64,000 bases of DNA, from assembly GCA_903840935.1 (NCBI GenBank), contig CAIMHT010000004.1, positions 1-64,000 on the forward strand, read 5' to 3'. This DNA is from an uncultured Chlorobiaceae bacterium. GTDB lineage: Bacteria; Bacteroidota; Chlorobiia; Chlorobiales; Chlorobiaceae. Under the pieces are notes generated by a model. It was not told the DNA's origin. It was given only the letters and a program-made list of their open reading frames with translations, and ran no database searches. Shown piece by piece: positions 25,938 to 35,576 of the stretch (position 1 is its first letter; each line of letters starts with the position of its first letter). A program made the position numbers and the translations under genes.

Positions 25938-26765
25938 ATGCCAAATTACTCCGATCGTTACGTTGTCGTTATTCCTGTTTTCAACCAACTCAAGTACACT
26001 GCGTCGTGTGTGGAAAGTCTGCTCAGACAGCATGTCAAGCCTGAAAACATTCTTGTTATTGACAATGCAAGCAGTGACGATACCATGCTTTGGCTGGAGG
26101 GGCATCCTGAATTGAGAAGGTACCGCAACCGGACAAATCTCGGCTGTGGTTGCGCTTGGACACAGGGCGTAGTACTCAGTCCGGATGCCGAATGGATTGT
26201 GCTGCTGAATAACGATGTCCTTGCTGGTTCTGATGCGATCAGCTCACTCCTTGATGCGGCTGAACGTGAAAAGCTCGGTGTGCTGAGTCCGGCGCTTCTG
26301 GAGGGACTGAACGACTATGATTTTGATAATTTTGCTCTGCTGTATCAGAAAAGCATGTCCGGCATGATTCGCCGGGGGCGGTTCCATGGGGTCTGTTTCG
26401 CTGTTCATCGGAGCGTTATCGAGCAAATAGGTTTTCCAGATACCGATCGCCGTCTTGGCGGTTATGAAGATGCCGAGTTTCTGTTCAGGTGCAGGCGCGC
26501 GCACATTCCCGTAGGTATTGTAGGCGATTCGGTATTCCACCATTTTGGCTCGATTACCCAGAAGGCTATCGCGCAGCAAACAGGGCAAAAATCTCTCGGA
26601 GATCGCAAATATTTTCGTGCCAGGATTGGTTCAAATTGGTGGTCAAGAAAGCAAGATAAATTAATGATGTGGTTTGCGTTCAGGAAATGGATTAGTCAGG
26701 AAAGGGTAAAATCTGGTTTTTCACTGCACATGATACGCAAGGATGGTGCATGGGAGATTCATTGA
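25938..26765 (+). CDS. Family 2 glycosyltransferase, rhamnosyltransferase-like
   Basis: A 275-residue GT-A enzyme. VVIPVFNQLKYTASCVES at the start, ILVIDNASSDDT, and the metal-binding LLNNDVLAG (DxD-like) identify GT2. HRSVIEQIGFPD and GYEDAEFLFRCRRAH are the acceptor-side motifs seen in RfbF/WbbL-type rhamnosyl and related transferases. It is soluble and adds one sugar to a lipid-linked glycan at the inner face of the membrane; the sugar is unknown. Confidence 0.85.
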   Translation: MPNYSDRYVVVIPVFNQLKYTASCVESLLRQHVKPENILVIDNASSDDTMLWLEGHPELRRYRNRTNLGCGCAWTQGVVLSPDAEWIVLLNNDVLAGSDAISSLLDAAEREKLGVLSPALLEGLNDYDFDNFALLYQKSMSGMIRRGRFHGVCFAVHRSVIEQIGFPDTDRRLGGYEDAEFLFRCRRAHIPVGIVGDSVFHHFGSITQKAIAQQTGQKSLGDRKYFRARIGSNWWSRKQDKLMMWFAFRKWISQERVKSGFSLHMIRKDGAWEIH

Positions 26766-26830
26766 TAATCTGGCTGTGAAATGATTCTTTTATAATAAGA
26801 TGCGAATATTGGCAAAGAACAGATTACGGG

Positions 26831-27826
26831 ATGAGTGACGACAAGGTACTGGCGACCTTTTTTCTGATTACCTATAACCAGGAAAAGTATATCCGTGAGG
26901 CAATCGAAGGAGCTTTCGGTCAGACTTACTCGCCGATGGAGATCGTCATCTCCGATGACTGTTCGACTGATGGGACATTTCGGATCATTGAGGAGATGTG
27001 TAAAAAGTATGTTGGGCAACACAAAATTGTTGTCAACAGAAACGACCGGAATCTCGGCTTGATCGGGCACATCAACAAGATAACGAATCTCTCTTCTGGT
27101 GAACTGATCATTTGTGCGGCGGGCGATGATATTTCGCTTCCTCACAGAACGGAAAAGGTAGTAGAGAGATATCTCGCTACGGGTCGCAGGGCGTCGTTGA
27201 TTCATTCGTCAGTCTATCTTATTGATATCGCAGGCAACAGGGTCGGGACGCGACATCCACCTGTGATATCTCATGCTGAAAACGGTATGAGCATTGAAGA
27301 TATGGCGGTGAGCGGTGCGCTGATCAATGGCGCAACCGCTTCTTTCACTCGAAAGATAGAAGAGACATTTGGTCTGATAAGATATAGCAAATGTATCGAG
27401 GATCTGGTCATGGGGTTCAGGTCTGCCTTGACAGGTAGCCTTGAATACATCTCTGAACCGTTGATTTTGTACAGGCACGAAGCAGGTATGTCGGCCAGGT
27501 CCAATAATCGAAACCAGACCTACGATCTGTCGCTGAAGAAGAGAATCCGCGATCAGGAAATTTTTCTTGCTGTACTTGCTCAGAGAATCGAAGATCTTCA
27601 GAGAATAGGTAATGTCAATTTGCTTCCTGTTGTAAAAAGCAAACGATTCGAGGTGTTGTTAAGGAGAACGGTTTGGACACGAAACTATCGCTTTGTCAAG
27701 CTCATATCGTATTCTTTCAAGAGAGGTTTATTGGGGGTTTTTGTCAATTCATTTATCCTTGAGAAAAAAAGGCGCATCTTTTTTTCTTTGAAAAAATTGA
27801 TGAACAAGCACGCCGTTAATTCTTGA
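26831..27826 (+). CDS. Family 2 glycosyltransferase
   Basis: A 331-residue GT2. FFLITYNQEKYIREAIEGAF starts the GT-A domain; IVISDDCSTDGT and AAGDDISLPHRTEKV are the nucleotide- and metal-binding motifs. The C-terminal third is Arg/Lys-rich and helical, perhaps for membrane contact. Start at ATG 26831 (ACGGGATG). Sugar specificity cannot be read from the sequence. Confidence 0.85.
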   Translation: MSDDKVLATFFLITYNQEKYIREAIEGAFGQTYSPMEIVISDDCSTDGTFRIIEEMCKKYVGQHKIVVNRNDRNLGLIGHINKITNLSSGELIICAAGDDISLPHRTEKVVERYLATGRRASLIHSSVYLIDIAGNRVGTRHPPVISHAENGMSIEDMAVSGALINGATASFTRKIEETFGLIRYSKCIEDLVMGFRSALTGSLEYISEPLILYRHEAGMSARSNNRNQTYDLSLKKRIRDQEIFLAVLAQRIEDLQRIGNVNLLPVVKSKRFEVLLRRTVWTRNYRFVKLISYSFKRGLLGVFVNSFILEKKRRIFFSLKKLMNKHAVNS

Positions 27827-27984
27827 GATGCCGGGCGACTTTGCCAGTTCGCCAAACCAAACTTGCATTTCGTATATCCTGTAAGTAAACAGGTTGATAT
27901 GATTTTGTTTATGGACGAGGAAACATCATAAGCAAGATTGTTGATGTTGGTTTTGTCAATCTGTATCATCGCCATACATTGAAA

Positions 27985-29079
27985 ATGTTTATGCCTGAAT
28001 GTGTACCTCGACGGATACTTGTTATTATACAACGTTCAAATGGTGACGTTTTTTTAAGTTCACCACTTGTCGAGGCGCTATTCAGTGTCTATGGTGCTCC
28101 GCGCATTGATCTTCTGGTCAACAGTGATACGCTTGCTGTTGCTAAGACTCTTCCGCATATCAATCAGATACATCTGTTTTCTTACAATGCCAATGGAAAG
28201 GGGAGGGGCTTTCATACCTCAGCTCTGTTCCGAACGATCACCCGACGCTACGATCTGGCCATCAGTCTCACGGCGAGTGACCGATCTGTGCTGTTCGCCT
28301 TGGTCGCCGCCCGCGCCGCTATCAGTGCCGTGGAGTCTGACCGTAAAAAATCCTGGTGGAAGCGCCTGCTTCTGACGGCTCATTACGATTTTAATTCCAG
28401 CCAGCACATTATCGAGAACAATACCTCTGCTCTCGGTCTGCTGGGCATTGGTTCCGGGAGGCCTGTTGTTCATTCGTATTACACCTCACAAGCCGCTGAA
28501 AGCGTGGACAGCATGCTGACTAAACGAGGTATTTCCGAATTTGTCATTTTTCATCCCGGTGCTCAGTATGCATACAAGGTTTATCCAGAGAGGCTCAGGA
28601 GCGAGTTGCTCGAACGCCTGAATTCCTTAGGGTTGCCGATCATCGTTACCGGGTCAAAAAGCTCGCTTGATCTTGGTATCAAGCGAACCCTTCCCCGGCT
28701 CTCCAATGTGTATGATTTTATTGGATTGACCAGTATCGAGGAACTGATTGCGCTCAGTGACCGATCGATTGCCTATATTGGAGCCGATACCCTGAACATG
28801 CACATCGCTGCTTCGCAGAACAAGCGCATTTTTGCCATCTTTGGTCCGACTATGCTTAACTCCTGGTCGCCATGGTGCAATGAACTTCGCACTGGCACAC
28901 AGACGAACAGAGCAGTGCAGACCTATGGCAACGTCACCATCTTTCAGGCAGATATGCCCTGCGTTGCATGCGGCAAAGCTGGTTGTGACGATCATCACGG
29001 TATCAGCGAGTGTCTTTCCCATATCGACCCCAAAGTTATTTTTAACGAAATCATAGAGTGGCAAACAACATTTCGGTAA
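27985..29079 (+). CDS. Family 9 glycosyltransferase (heptosyltransferase family)
   Basis: A 364-residue GT-B enzyme similar to WaaF/WaaQ heptosyltransferases that build the lipopolysaccharide core. Features: the N-terminal ILVIIQRSNGDVFLSSPLVEAL, and the C-terminal donor-binding part FVIFHPGAQYAYKVYPERLR, YIGADTLNMHIAASQNKRIFAIFGPT and CGKAGC. The start is uncertain (ATG 27985 or 27991; the track uses a TTG). It overlaps the next gene by 22 bases, so the two are coupled. Donor may be ADP-heptose or another sugar. Confidence 0.8.
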   Translation: MFMPECVPRRILVIIQRSNGDVFLSSPLVEALFSVYGAPRIDLLVNSDTLAVAKTLPHINQIHLFSYNANGKGRGFHTSALFRTITRRYDLAISLTASDRSVLFALVAARAAISAVESDRKKSWWKRLLLTAHYDFNSSQHIIENNTSALGLLGIGSGRPVVHSYYTSQAAESVDSMLTKRGISEFVIFHPGAQYAYKVYPERLRSELLERLNSLGLPIIVTGSKSSLDLGIKRTLPRLSNVYDFIGLTSIEELIALSDRSIAYIGADTLNMHIAASQNKRIFAIFGPTMLNSWSPWCNELRTGTQTNRAVQTYGNVTIFQADMPCVACGKAGCDDHHGISECLSHIDPKVIFNEIIEWQTTFR

Positions 29080-29816
29080 CAATCCTCACAAAAAACTCTG
29101 CGGCCTGTCTTGTCGAGTGTCTGAGCGCTCTTGACGCGTTTGCCGAGGTGGTGATTATCGACAACGGATCGACTGACGAGACGATAGCCATTGCTTCTGG
29201 TTTCAAAAATGTGAACCTTTACGAGCACTCGTTTACGGGGTTTGGCCCGTTGAAAAACCTTGCAGTGGATCATGCCTCGAATGACTGGATCTTGTCGGTT
29301 GATAGCGACGAGATAGTTACGCCGGAACTGGCCAGTGAGATTTTGAGCCTCAATCTGGATTGCAACCGACTTTATGCGATGAAGCGCGACAACTATTACC
29401 ATCGTAAACTGATTCGGGGATGTGGTTGGCAAAACGATAGTGTCCAGCGTCTCTTTAACAGGAAGAGCTCCCGATTCGATGACAAGCTGATTCATGAGGG
29501 TCTCCAAATGAACGAGAGTCTGAAAACGGAGACCCTCCAGGGTCGGCTGAAGCACTACACTTATGACAATGCGTCGCAGCTTGTCCAGAAAATGCAGCAC
29601 TACTCTACGCTCTGGGCCGAAGAGCATCATGGCAAAAAAAAAGCCTCGCCCCTCAAGGCCGTGCTCTATGGTTTTTTTACGTTTTTAAAATCCTATGTCT
29701 TAAAGAGCGGATGGATTGATGGTTACCAGGGAGTGCTGATCTCGATTTCGAACGCGAACGGTGCTTTTTATAAATATATCAAGCTCTATGAATCCGACAG
29801 CCCCGATAGCCTGTAG
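29058..29816 (+). CDS. Family 2 glycosyltransferase, WaaE/KdtX-like
   Basis: A 252-residue GT2 with SVTILTKNSAACLVECLSAL, VVIIDNGSTDET and SVDSDEIVTPELA, matching the WaaE/KdtX group that adds a beta-1,4-glucose to heptose I in lipopolysaccharide inner core. The sequence KLIRGCGWQNDSVQRLFNRK and IHEGLQM around the acceptor loop agree. The start is a GTG within the end of the GT9 gene. A next GT2 gene begins 28 bases before its stop. With the GT9 it suggests inner-core assembly. Confidence 0.8.
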   Translation: MANNISVTILTKNSAACLVECLSALDAFAEVVIIDNGSTDETIAIASGFKNVNLYEHSFTGFGPLKNLAVDHASNDWILSVDSDEIVTPELASEILSLNLDCNRLYAMKRDNYYHRKLIRGCGWQNDSVQRLFNRKSSRFDDKLIHEGLQMNESLKTETLQGRLKHYTYDNASQLVQKMQHYSTLWAEEHHGKKKASPLKAVLYGFFTFLKSYVLKSGWIDGYQGVLISISNANGAFYKYIKLYESDSPDSL

Positions 29817-30606
29817 TCTCGTTATTACGACCTACAACTCACCTGAGATGCTCGATCTTGCCCTTCGGAGTGCCCTTGCGCAATCAGAGTTGCCTTGCGA
29901 AATTATTGTTGCTGATGATGGTAGTACGAATGATACTGCCATGCTTGTCGAAGCCTACAGGGTTGCTTCGAGGATACCGGTGGTTCACGTGTGGCAGGAA
30001 GACTGCGGATTCAGGGCTGCGGCATCAAGAAACAGGGCAATTGCGGCAGCAAGGGGCAGTTATATCGTTATCGTCGATGGGGATATGCTGCTGCACCGTG
30101 ACTTCATCAAGGATCATAAAAGGATGGCGTTTGAAGGCAGCTTTATTCAGGGATCGAGGGTGTTGCTCTCGCAGGAGAACACGTACAGGCGATTTGCCAC
30201 AAAGAGAGTTTCTGTCTCCCTGTTCGAAAAGGGGCTTGAAAACCGTAAGAATGTCTTGCGCTTTCCTCTTCTTTCAAGGATTTTAGCGTTCAAAAGCAGT
30301 GCTCTCGGTGGCATAAGAAGCTGTAATATGTCGTTTTTCAGGAATGACTGTATCCGGGTCAACGGATTCAATGAGGACTTTATCGGGTGGGGTCGTGAAG
30401 ACAGCGAATTTGCAGCACGACTCATTAATTGCGGCATTCTCAGACGCAATGTAAGGTTCAGCGCCATGGCAAGCCATCTCTGGCATGCAGAAAACAAAAG
30501 AACATCACTTGACGAAAATGACAGGATACTCGAACAGGCTATTCTTGGCAAGTGGACTACCTGCCAGCATGGCATCGAACAATACCTGGCAAACAAATCA
30601 TCATGA
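29788..30606 (+). CDS. Family 2 glycosyltransferase with C-terminal galactosyltransferase-like domain
   Basis: A 272-residue GT2: CSLVITTYNSPEMLDLAL at the start, EIIVADDGSTNDT and IVDGDMLLHRDF (DxD). The C-terminal motif INGFNEDFIGWGREDSEF (here VNGFNEDFIGWGREDSE) is that of the Glyco_transf_7C domain found in two-sugar and galactosyl-type enzymes. Start at ATG 29788, inside the previous gene. Its TGA stop overlaps an ATG at 30603 in the pattern ATGA, but that downstream gene is broken. Confidence 0.85.
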   Translation: MNPTAPIACSLVITTYNSPEMLDLALRSALAQSELPCEIIVADDGSTNDTAMLVEAYRVASRIPVVHVWQEDCGFRAAASRNRAIAAARGSYIVIVDGDMLLHRDFIKDHKRMAFEGSFIQGSRVLLSQENTYRRFATKRVSVSLFEKGLENRKNVLRFPLLSRILAFKSSALGGIRSCNMSFFRNDCIRVNGFNEDFIGWGREDSEFAARLINCGILRRNVRFSAMASHLWHAENKRTSLDENDRILEQAILGKWTTCQHGIEQYLANKSS

Positions 30607-30711
30607 AAATTCGAGCATTTCCCTTTATCAAGAACGGCACGATCTTGTGCATCGTCTCACTGATACCTGTACCTGTGGATAACCATGCTGTTTTTCTTAT
30701 CCATAGACAGT
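30603..30711 (+). pseudogene. Truncated 5' end of a GT2 gene
   Basis: Starting with an ATG that overlaps the previous stop (ATGA), the sequence reads MKIRAFPFIKNGTI and then diverges to a stop near 30709. The intact GT2 at 33421 begins MKISAFTFIKNGTIFGF. The first 40 or so bases differ at only about eight positions, so this is the truncated start of a related gene, cut where the MBOAT cassette begins. Confidence 0.65.
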
Positions 30712-30812
30712 AGAGGAGTCAAGGTGTTTCGTGTTTCGGGTAAACATTGATAGAAAGGATGTATTAGTTATTCCATAAAAAGCCGTCTCTTCGGAAATTA
30801 CAATAGGTAATT

Positions 30813-32249
30813 ATGCTTTTTAATTCTTACGAATTTATTTTTCTTTATTTCCCTGTAGTTTTTTTAGGTTTCATTTTTATTGGTAAACACAATAAATCCG
30901 GTGTAGTGCTTTGGCTTGCGTTAGCGTCAATCTTTTTTTATGGTTATTGGGATAAAAAAATTCTTTTTTTGCTGCTGGGCTCAATTCTTTTTAATTATAG
31001 CTCAGGCTATTTAATAGCTGAATTCCCAAAAAAATCACGTCTGATTTTCTTTTTTTCGATATCTGCTAATCTGGTGCTTCTGGTTATATTCAAATACGCA
31101 AATTTTTTTATTGAGACATCCAATACATTTGGAACTCAATGGAGCGGTCTTGATATTGTTTTGCCCTTGGGTATTTCTTTTTTCACTTTTACTCAAATTG
31201 CTTATCTCGTTGATGTCTATAAAGGTATTGCTCACGAATATAATTTCATTGATTATTTGTTGTTTGTCACATGGTTTCCCCATTTGATTGCCGGTCCGGT
31301 TTTGCATCATAAACAGATGATGCCACAGTTTTCGTCACCCGCTATCTATAAGCCGAATTACGAGTCTATTTCTGTCGGTTTGACTTTGTTTTCGCTTGGG
31401 TTGTTTAAAAAAGTGATTTTGGCTGATAATTTAGCTCCCCTGGCTAATCGTGTATTCAATGATGCTGCACAAGGTGGTTTGCTCATGATAGAAAAGGCAT
31501 GGTTTGGTGTTCTTGCCTATACCTTGCAATTGTATTTTGATTTTTCAGGATATTCTGATATGGCAATTGGTCTTTCAAGAATTTTCAATATTAAATTGCC
31601 TTTGAACTTTGATTCTCCCTATAAGGCAGCAAACATTATTGATTTTTGGCGCCGATGGCATATAACGCTTTCGAAGTTTTTGCGTGATTACCTTTATGTG
31701 CCATTAGGTGGTAACCGTAAAGGAGTTGCAAGGCGTTATCTGAATTTAACAGTTACGATGCTGCTCGGCGGTCTATGGCATGGTGCTGGATGGAACTTTG
31801 TGTTATGGGGTGGTTTGCATGGTTTGTATTTGGTTATTAATCATACCTGGAGAAAATTAACGAATTCTACAGGACTTGCGAAAAACATGGGAACACATAC
31901 GATAGGTGTACTGATTACTTTTGTTGCTGTAATGATTGCCTGGGTTCCATTTAGAGCTACAAGCATGTCGGCGACAAAAAATATTTGGTCTGGAATGATC
32001 GGATTAAATGGCAGTGAAGGTGATAGCACTACTTTGGGGTGGTATGTTGTTGGGCTTGTAATTATTTGGGCATTACCAAATACTCAACAATGGCTCAGCA
32101 AATATTCTCCTGCCTGGGATAAGGTAGCTGTTATCGAACGTTTTTCATGGCAACCAAACAGGGTACTTGCAATAATTACAGGTATTATCTTTGCCGCGTC
32201 AGTGGTTTATTTTAAAAAAAACAGTCAATTTTTATACTTCCAGTTTTAA
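30813..32249 (+). CDS. MBOAT-family O-acyltransferase (AlgI-like)
   Basis: A 478-residue membrane protein with about ten helices. The MBOAT signature around residue 270-320 is present: FDSPYKAANIIDFWRRWHIT followed by RKGVARRYLNLTVTMLLGGLWHGAGW, with the catalytic His in WHGAGWN. Like AlgI, it should pass acyl (usually acetyl) groups from the cytoplasm across the membrane to a surface polysaccharide. It works with the next gene, an SGNH-type protein, three bases away. The region is AT-rich compared with its neighbours, suggesting transfer. Confidence 0.9.
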   Translation: MLFNSYEFIFLYFPVVFLGFIFIGKHNKSGVVLWLALASIFFYGYWDKKILFLLLGSILFNYSSGYLIAEFPKKSRLIFFFSISANLVLLVIFKYANFFIETSNTFGTQWSGLDIVLPLGISFFTFTQIAYLVDVYKGIAHEYNFIDYLLFVTWFPHLIAGPVLHHKQMMPQFSSPAIYKPNYESISVGLTLFSLGLFKKVILADNLAPLANRVFNDAAQGGLLMIEKAWFGVLAYTLQLYFDFSGYSDMAIGLSRIFNIKLPLNFDSPYKAANIIDFWRRWHITLSKFLRDYLYVPLGGNRKGVARRYLNLTVTMLLGGLWHGAGWNFVLWGGLHGLYLVINHTWRKLTNSTGLAKNMGTHTIGVLITFVAVMIAWVPFRATSMSATKNIWSGMIGLNGSEGDSTTLGWYVVGLVIIWALPNTQQWLSKYSPAWDKVAVIERFSWQPNRVLAIITGIIFAASVVYFKKNSQFLYFQF

Positions 32250-32252
32250 CTC

Positions 32253-33266
32253 ATGCAATATATTAAATATTTTTTATCAACGGGACTTATTGTAATACTT
32301 GTTTTCTTTTTTCTTGGCCTGTTTCTTCAGCCATTAAATGGTGATCTTACAAGAATAGGTAATTATTCAGAAAATGACTTTGGCTGGAATGCTCGACAAC
32401 CACAAATAGCTGTTAAAGGGAGTGTAAATGAAATAACTCCGGATGTGATAGTATTGGGAGATTCGTTTTCTGCCGGAAATATATGGCAGTCCGTGGTTAT
32501 GGAAAAAAGAAGATGTAATATATTGACGTTTCCGTGGAAAAATCCGAATTCACTGGAGTATTGGGTAATATCCTTAAAGATGACCTATCCTACAACCAAA
32601 TATCTTGTCATAGAAACTGTCGGGCGTGAATTTATACCAAGGTTTAATACCCCGCAGAACTTAAAGGGAACCCAAAATGAAAAACCTGTAATTATAACCC
32701 CATATAAAACAGCTTCAATAAGGGATACCAGCACACTTCATCCTATGCATGATCCGGTTTATGCGATTCAAGCAATTGTTAACTCACTTAAAAATATTGA
32801 TAAAATTTCCCGGAGTGGACCAACCATTATTACGCCGTTAAACAGAAAAGGTCTTTTTTCTAACAGAAAATCTGATTTATTGATTTATTACAATGATGAC
32901 GACAGAAAAAAGAACTGGAATTATGACGAAATAAAAAAGGCAGTTGCAAATACAAGGCGACTTAGGGATTTGGCTGAGAGAAATGGTATTACTCTCATTA
33001 TGGTGGTCGTTCCTGACAAGTCAACTGCTTATGGGCAATTTTTTAAATCAGCTCAATTTCGTTATCCGCCACCGGACGTTTGGGCAGAACTTGATAAACA
33101 AGGTGTGGCTCAGCTCAATCTTAAGAAAATACTTATTTCAGCAGTTGGTTACACGCAGGATTTATACTATCCCAACGATACCCATCTTGGGCCAAGAGGC
33201 TTTACGTTGATGGGGGAGGCAATATCGAACCGGCTACATGATATTGAGTCAATATCGAAAAAATAG
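32253..33266 (+). CDS. Periplasmic SGNH-like (AlgJ/AlgX-type) O-acetylation protein
   Basis: A 337-residue protein with an N-terminal membrane anchor (residues 6-26). Two SGNH-type motifs are seen: the serine block VIVLGDSFSAG and, near the C-terminus, the Asp-His block NDTHLGPRG. This matches AlgJ/AlgX/PatB partners of MBOAT proteins, which carry out the final acyl transfer to the glycan in the periplasm. It follows the MBOAT gene by three bases. The acceptor polysaccharide is not known. Confidence 0.8.
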   Translation: MQYIKYFLSTGLIVILVFFFLGLFLQPLNGDLTRIGNYSENDFGWNARQPQIAVKGSVNEITPDVIVLGDSFSAGNIWQSVVMEKRRCNILTFPWKNPNSLEYWVISLKMTYPTTKYLVIETVGREFIPRFNTPQNLKGTQNEKPVIITPYKTASIRDTSTLHPMHDPVYAIQAIVNSLKNIDKISRSGPTIITPLNRKGLFSNRKSDLLIYYNDDDRKKNWNYDEIKKAVANTRRLRDLAERNGITLIMVVVPDKSTAYGQFFKSAQFRYPPPDVWAELDKQGVAQLNLKKILISAVGYTQDLYYPNDTHLGPRGFTLMGEAISNRLHDIESISKK

Positions 33267-33269
33267 ACG

Positions 33270-33380
33270 GATGGCCACTATCGTTCAGCTCCTGCATGAT
33301 CTCTGGCTACTTGTTGATGCAAAAAAGAAGCGCGAAACGGCCATTGTCAGGCACTTTGCAATCGTCATGGCTACTGAATA
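33270..33380 (+). other. Orphan short ORF, possible gene remnant
   Basis: A 36-codon open frame (MATIVQLLHDLWLLVDAKKK and on) between the SGNH gene and the next GT2, too short for the ORF track. It has no ribosome site and matches no family I recognise. Its base use is like the normal GT genes and unlike the AT-rich cassette before it, so it may be the tail of a gene cut during the insertion. Confidence 0.3.
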
Positions 33381-33420
33381 ATTGAGAGTGAAAATTGATA
33401 TATTTCAGCAAAACCTGCTT

Positions 33421-34284
33421 ATGAAAATCAGCGCATTTACCTTTATCAAGAATGGCACAATTTTTGGCTTTCCATACAGGGAATCGATTCGATCGGTGCT
33501 GCCGATTGTCGATGAATTCATTGTTAACGTCGGCGACAGCGATGACGACACCCTGGAAAGAATTCTGGAGATCGATGATCCAAAGATACGGATCATTCAG
33601 TCGCATTGGAATGACAGGATGAAGGTCAGTGGTTATGTGTATGGACAGCAGAAAATGATTGCACAGTTCAACTGCACCGGTGACTGGGCATTCTATCTTG
33701 AGGGTGACGAAATTGTACACGAAAACGACCTGAAAAAAATTGTTGACGCCTGCCGTTCTCATCTGGATGATGAGCAGGTTGAGGCACTTACTTTCGACTA
33801 TTATCATTTCTATGGTAACGCGAACAGTTACCTCGACTCACCGGGATGGTATCGCCGAGAGGCCAGGATTATCAGAAATTCCATAAGGTCTTACGCCCCG
33901 GATGGGCTTTTCTGGCATGTCCTCACCAGCAAAAGCAAGGTTTCCCGCTATCCGAAGGCTGCCCATACGGGGGCATCAATCTACCACTATGGGTGGGTAC
34001 GAAGCGAGGAAGAGATGAACCGGAAATCGGAAAATGTGCAGAAGTACTGGAATAAAAATCATCGACGAATCGACTATCGGAATATCGACCAGAAGATTAT
34101 CCGTCCGTTTACCGCTTCCCATCCGGCCATCATCCGTGAATGGCTTCCAAAAGAAGAAGGGCTTTTTCGAGCGAATCCGGATCATATACTCACTAATCGG
34201 GAGAAAAAACACCGATTTATGTTGAGTCTTGAACGCTGGTTTGGTCTTGAACTGAGCAAAAAACACTTCAATGCGTTAAAATAA
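33421..34284 (+). CDS. Family 2 glycosyltransferase
   Basis: A 287-residue GT2-like enzyme. ISAFTFIKNGTIFGFPYRES, EFIVNVGDSDDDTLERI and AFYLEGDEIVHENDL give the GT-A features. TWYRREARIIRN-type sequence (PGWYRREARIIRNS) and HYGWVRSEEEM occur in the acceptor half. The ORF track starts at a GTG at 33382, but the ATG at 33421 fits the family start and matches the truncated relic at 30603. Sugar unknown. Confidence 0.8.
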   Translation: MKISAFTFIKNGTIFGFPYRESIRSVLPIVDEFIVNVGDSDDDTLERILEIDDPKIRIIQSHWNDRMKVSGYVYGQQKMIAQFNCTGDWAFYLEGDEIVHENDLKKIVDACRSHLDDEQVEALTFDYYHFYGNANSYLDSPGWYRREARIIRNSIRSYAPDGLFWHVLTSKSKVSRYPKAAHTGASIYHYGWVRSEEEMNRKSENVQKYWNKNHRRIDYRNIDQKIIRPFTASHPAIIREWLPKEEGLFRANPDHILTNREKKHRFMLSLERWFGLELSKKHFNALK

Positions 34285-34304
34285 CGAATGTTATGCACAG
34301 CGTA

Positions 34305-34349
34305 AAAAAGAGAGTGCTGTTTGAAGTACCGAGCTCATCTCTTTTTTAC
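34305..34349. terminator. Inverted repeat between GT2 and GT9, possible terminator
   Basis: AAAAAAGAGA (34305) and TCTCTTTTTT (about 34340) form a ten-base inverted repeat, with further TGCT/AGCT pairing inside. It looks like a two-way terminator, mostly A-T pairs, and would divide the island into two transcripts. The 252-base gap holds no gene. Confidence 0.45.
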
Positions 34350-34536
34350 CATGGCTTGTCATTCGATGTATACTAACCATATAAAGAGAACGCCAATGCG
34401 TATTTGTTTCACGGAAATCCATCTCAAAATTTATATTGGCAGGTAGTAAAAACAAAAAGACGGTATTGGCTATCCAGAACGGGAGTAGCTTTCCGGTTTC
34501 CAGCACAGACATCTGATAACCATACGCAATGCGTTT

Positions 34537-35493
34537 ATGAACTCTTCCATTGTTCTGCTGCCGAATTGGATAGGAGACATGCTTCTTGCCCTTTCAATGG
34601 TCACGAGATTGGCTGAAAATCGTCGATCAAACACAACTCTTCTGGTTCCAGAGCAGATGGTTGGCCTGGTCAGTATGCTGTGTGATCTTCCCCGGATTGA
34701 GTTTGTCCGGAACAATGCGGAGGCCAGAAAACAGACCGTGAAAGCCTTGCAAAGCGGGAGGTTCCATACCCTGTACCTGCTGCCGTTTTCATTTTCTTCG
34801 GCATGGTTCGCAATGAAGACCGGGGTGCCGGTAAGAAGAGGCTTGTCAAAAGAAATGAGGCGTTTTCTGCTGACCGATCCTTTGTCGGGAAGCCTTCGCG
34901 ACAAGTCGCACCACATCACCCGGGAATATGCAGAAATCCTTGATATGCCATATTGCCCCCCCGAAGAGTGGAACGGCATATTGGTTACGCCAGACAAAAC
35001 TTATTCTGATTCAATCGTTTACTGTCCCGGTGCAGCATACGGACCTGCCAAAAAATGGCCATATTTTTCTGAGCTGGCAAAGTTGCATGAGTGTTATAAC
35101 ATTGTCTTGCTTGGAACGCTACAAGATCGTCAATCGGCACTGGAGATTTCTCGTATAGCGCCAGGAAGGATTACTGATCTGACCGGAAAAACATCGCTGG
35201 CTGAGGCTGCTGCAATTATGTCAGGTGCTCGTGTAGTTGTCTCGAACGATTCTGGACTGATGCATTTGGCCGCTTACATCGGCACCCCGGTTATCGGCTT
35301 GTTTGGTTCTACCAGTCCGGTATGGACTCGTCCTCTTGGAAAGAGAAGCATTGCAATGAACCTCGTGGAGCCATGTGCCCCCTGTTTTGATCGCATCTGC
35401 AGGTATCAACACTATCGGTGTTTAGAAAATATTACGCCGGTCGCTGTCGCAAAAGCAATAGAAGATTTGTTCAGAGAGGAGAAATTTAAATGA
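34537..35493 (+). CDS. Family 9 glycosyltransferase (WaaF-like heptosyltransferase)
   Basis: A 318-residue GT-B protein. The N-terminal SSIVLLPNWIGDMLLALSMV is the WaaF/RfaF start signature. The C-terminal half has IVYCPGAAYGPAKKWPYFSE, VVSNDSGLMHLAAYIGTPVIGLFGSTSP and PCAPCFDR, the ADP-heptose-binding region of lipopolysaccharide heptosyltransferase II, including the paired Cys. It probably adds a heptose in the core. It ends with an ATGA overlap with a 17-codon ORF that leads nowhere, at the start of an AT-rich block. Confidence 0.85.
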   Translation: MNSSIVLLPNWIGDMLLALSMVTRLAENRRSNTTLLVPEQMVGLVSMLCDLPRIEFVRNNAEARKQTVKALQSGRFHTLYLLPFSFSSAWFAMKTGVPVRRGLSKEMRRFLLTDPLSGSLRDKSHHITREYAEILDMPYCPPEEWNGILVTPDKTYSDSIVYCPGAAYGPAKKWPYFSELAKLHECYNIVLLGTLQDRQSALEISRIAPGRITDLTGKTSLAEAAAIMSGARVVVSNDSGLMHLAAYIGTPVIGLFGSTSPVWTRPLGKRSIAMNLVEPCAPCFDRICRYQHYRCLENITPVAVAKAIEDLFREEKFK

Positions 35494-35576
35494 CACTATT
35501 GAGCTATGGCGTTATCATAAGAAAAGCTAAGTTCAAGACTTGATGGTTCAATTTTGTATCATAACCGGCCTCATAT

